A DNA stretch of 41,228 bases from Vibrio sp. UBA2441. GTDB taxonomy: Bacteria > Pseudomonadota > Gammaproteobacteria > Enterobacterales > Vibrionaceae. The notes beneath the pieces are model-generated. The model saw only the letters and a program-made list of their open reading frames with translations. It ran no database searches and had not been told where the DNA came from. The DNA lies in the NCBI GenBank assembly GCA_002342685.1, contig DDQN01000034.1, positions 1-41,228 of the forward strand. The letters run 5' to 3'. A program made the translations under genes and the position numbers. Below are positions 40,753 through 41,228 of the stretch, piece after piece. Numbering within the stretch: position 1 is the first letter of the stretch; each line of letters opens with the position of its first letter.

Positions 40753-41228
40753 ATGTTATCACCAGAAGCTAAGGTCAAGGTACAAAATTTTGGCCGTTTT
40801 CTTTCCAATATGGTAATGCCTAACATCGGTGCGTTTATCGCATGGGGTTTCATTACCGCATTATTTATTCCAACAGGTTGGTTGCCAAACGAAACATTGG
40901 CAAGCATGGTTGGCCCAATGATCAAGTTTTTACTACCCGTACTTATTGGTTATACCGGTGGTAAAATGGTGGCTGGCGACCGAGGTGCCGTCGTTGGTGC
41001 AGTGACCACAATGGGTGTTATTGTCGGTACTGACATTCCAATGTTCATGGGTGCCATGATTGTTGGTCCTCTTGGTGGTTTAGCTATCAAGAAGTTTGAT
41101 GAAGCCATTCACGGTAAAGTGAAAAGTGGCTTTGAAATGCTGGTGAACAACTTCTCTGCCGGTATCATCGGTATGATTTGTGCCATTCTGGCTTACGTGG
41201 TTGTTGGTCCAGCGGTTAAGATGTTGTC
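40753..41228 (+). CDS. mtlA: PTS mannitol transporter MtlA, N-terminal part (runs off window)
   Basis: Mannitol-specific phosphotransferase permease; takes up mannitol and releases mannitol 1-phosphate. Only the first 158 codons are in the window, covering the start of the membrane IIC domain: VKVQNFGRFLSNMVMPNIGA, GAFIAWGFITALFIPTGWL, GYTGGKMVAGDRG, GTDIPMFMGAMIVGPLGG and GFEMLVNNFSAGIIGM. The ATG at 40753 is preceded by CGAACGGGG, whose G run serves as ribosome site. That same run is the arm paired by the predicted antisense RNA. IIB and IIA, and the usual mtlD and mtlR, would lie beyond the window. Probably CRP-activated and MtlS-repressed. Confidence 0.93.
   Translation, partial: MLSPEAKVKVQNFGRFLSNMVMPNIGAFIAWGFITALFIPTGWLPNETLASMVGPMIKFLLPVLIGYTGGKMVAGDRGAVVGAVTTMGVIVGTDIPMFMGAMIVGPLGGLAIKKFDEAIHGKVKSGFEMLVNNFSAGIIGMICAILAYVVVGPAVKML

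Overview
The window reads as chromosomal DNA of a marine gammaproteobacterium of the Vibrionaceae, most likely Vibrio. The grounds are protein content (MoeA/MoeB/FolE, RavA-ViaA, AcpH, a cis/trans fatty acid isomerase, an RND pump with two adaptors, RNase II, DeaD, MtlA), moderately AT-rich base use, and a palindromic intergenic repeat of a kind I associate with Vibrio. Several genes (talB beside a SorC regulator, rnb, deaD, a second ackA, mtlA) are ones I associate with the smaller Vibrio chromosome; that placement is inference. There is no prophage, transposase, integron, CRISPR array, rRNA or tRNA that I can see.

Layout. 1-2.5 kb: transaldolase diverging from a SorC-type sugar-phosphate regulator across a region rich in operator-like repeats. 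2.5-6.1 kb: a small unknown gene, moeA-moeB (molybdopterin activation) diverging from folE, and a small unknown gene. 6.2-10.2 kb: periplasmic fatty acid cis/trans isomerase and a chemoreceptor. 10.5-12.6 kb: a 40-codon ORF, acpH and an RhlE-type helicase. 12.6-18.7 kb: TetR regulator diverging from a two-adaptor RND efflux operon. 18.8-20.3 kb: NUDIX hydrolase and threonine aldolase operon. 20.6-23.7 kb: ravA-viaA. 23.8-26.9 kb: a second RhlE-type helicase and a phosphohexomutase behind a perfect Fur-box palindrome. 27.2-32.3 kb: MaoC hydratase, a lone PstS-like protein, a DUF3024 protein, an AraC regulator and RNase II. 32.7-36.7 kb: small lipoprotein, TRIC-type channel, a 17-codon leader-like ORF ahead of a 125-residue unknown protein, and DeaD. 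36.8-41.2 kb: a GST, acetate kinase, a stand-alone mannitol-type PTS IIC protein, and divergently the start of mtlA, cut by the window end.

Themes. RNA metabolism is over-represented (three DEAD-box helicases plus RNase II in 25 kb). Carbon handling brackets the window (talB/SorC, pgm, ackA, mtl). Regulation is the most interesting layer: a three-copy operator motif at sorC, mirror-image divergent promoters at tetR/RND, a Fur box over the pgm promoter, and at mtlA a predicted antisense RNA whose promoter lies in the first codons of mtlA and whose ends are complementary, matching the layout of V. cholerae MtlS. I see no complete, clearly new multi-gene system; the best leads are these regulatory arrangements, the IIC-only PTS paralogue and the leader-like peptide. 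All site predictions were made by eye and none was searched against a database.
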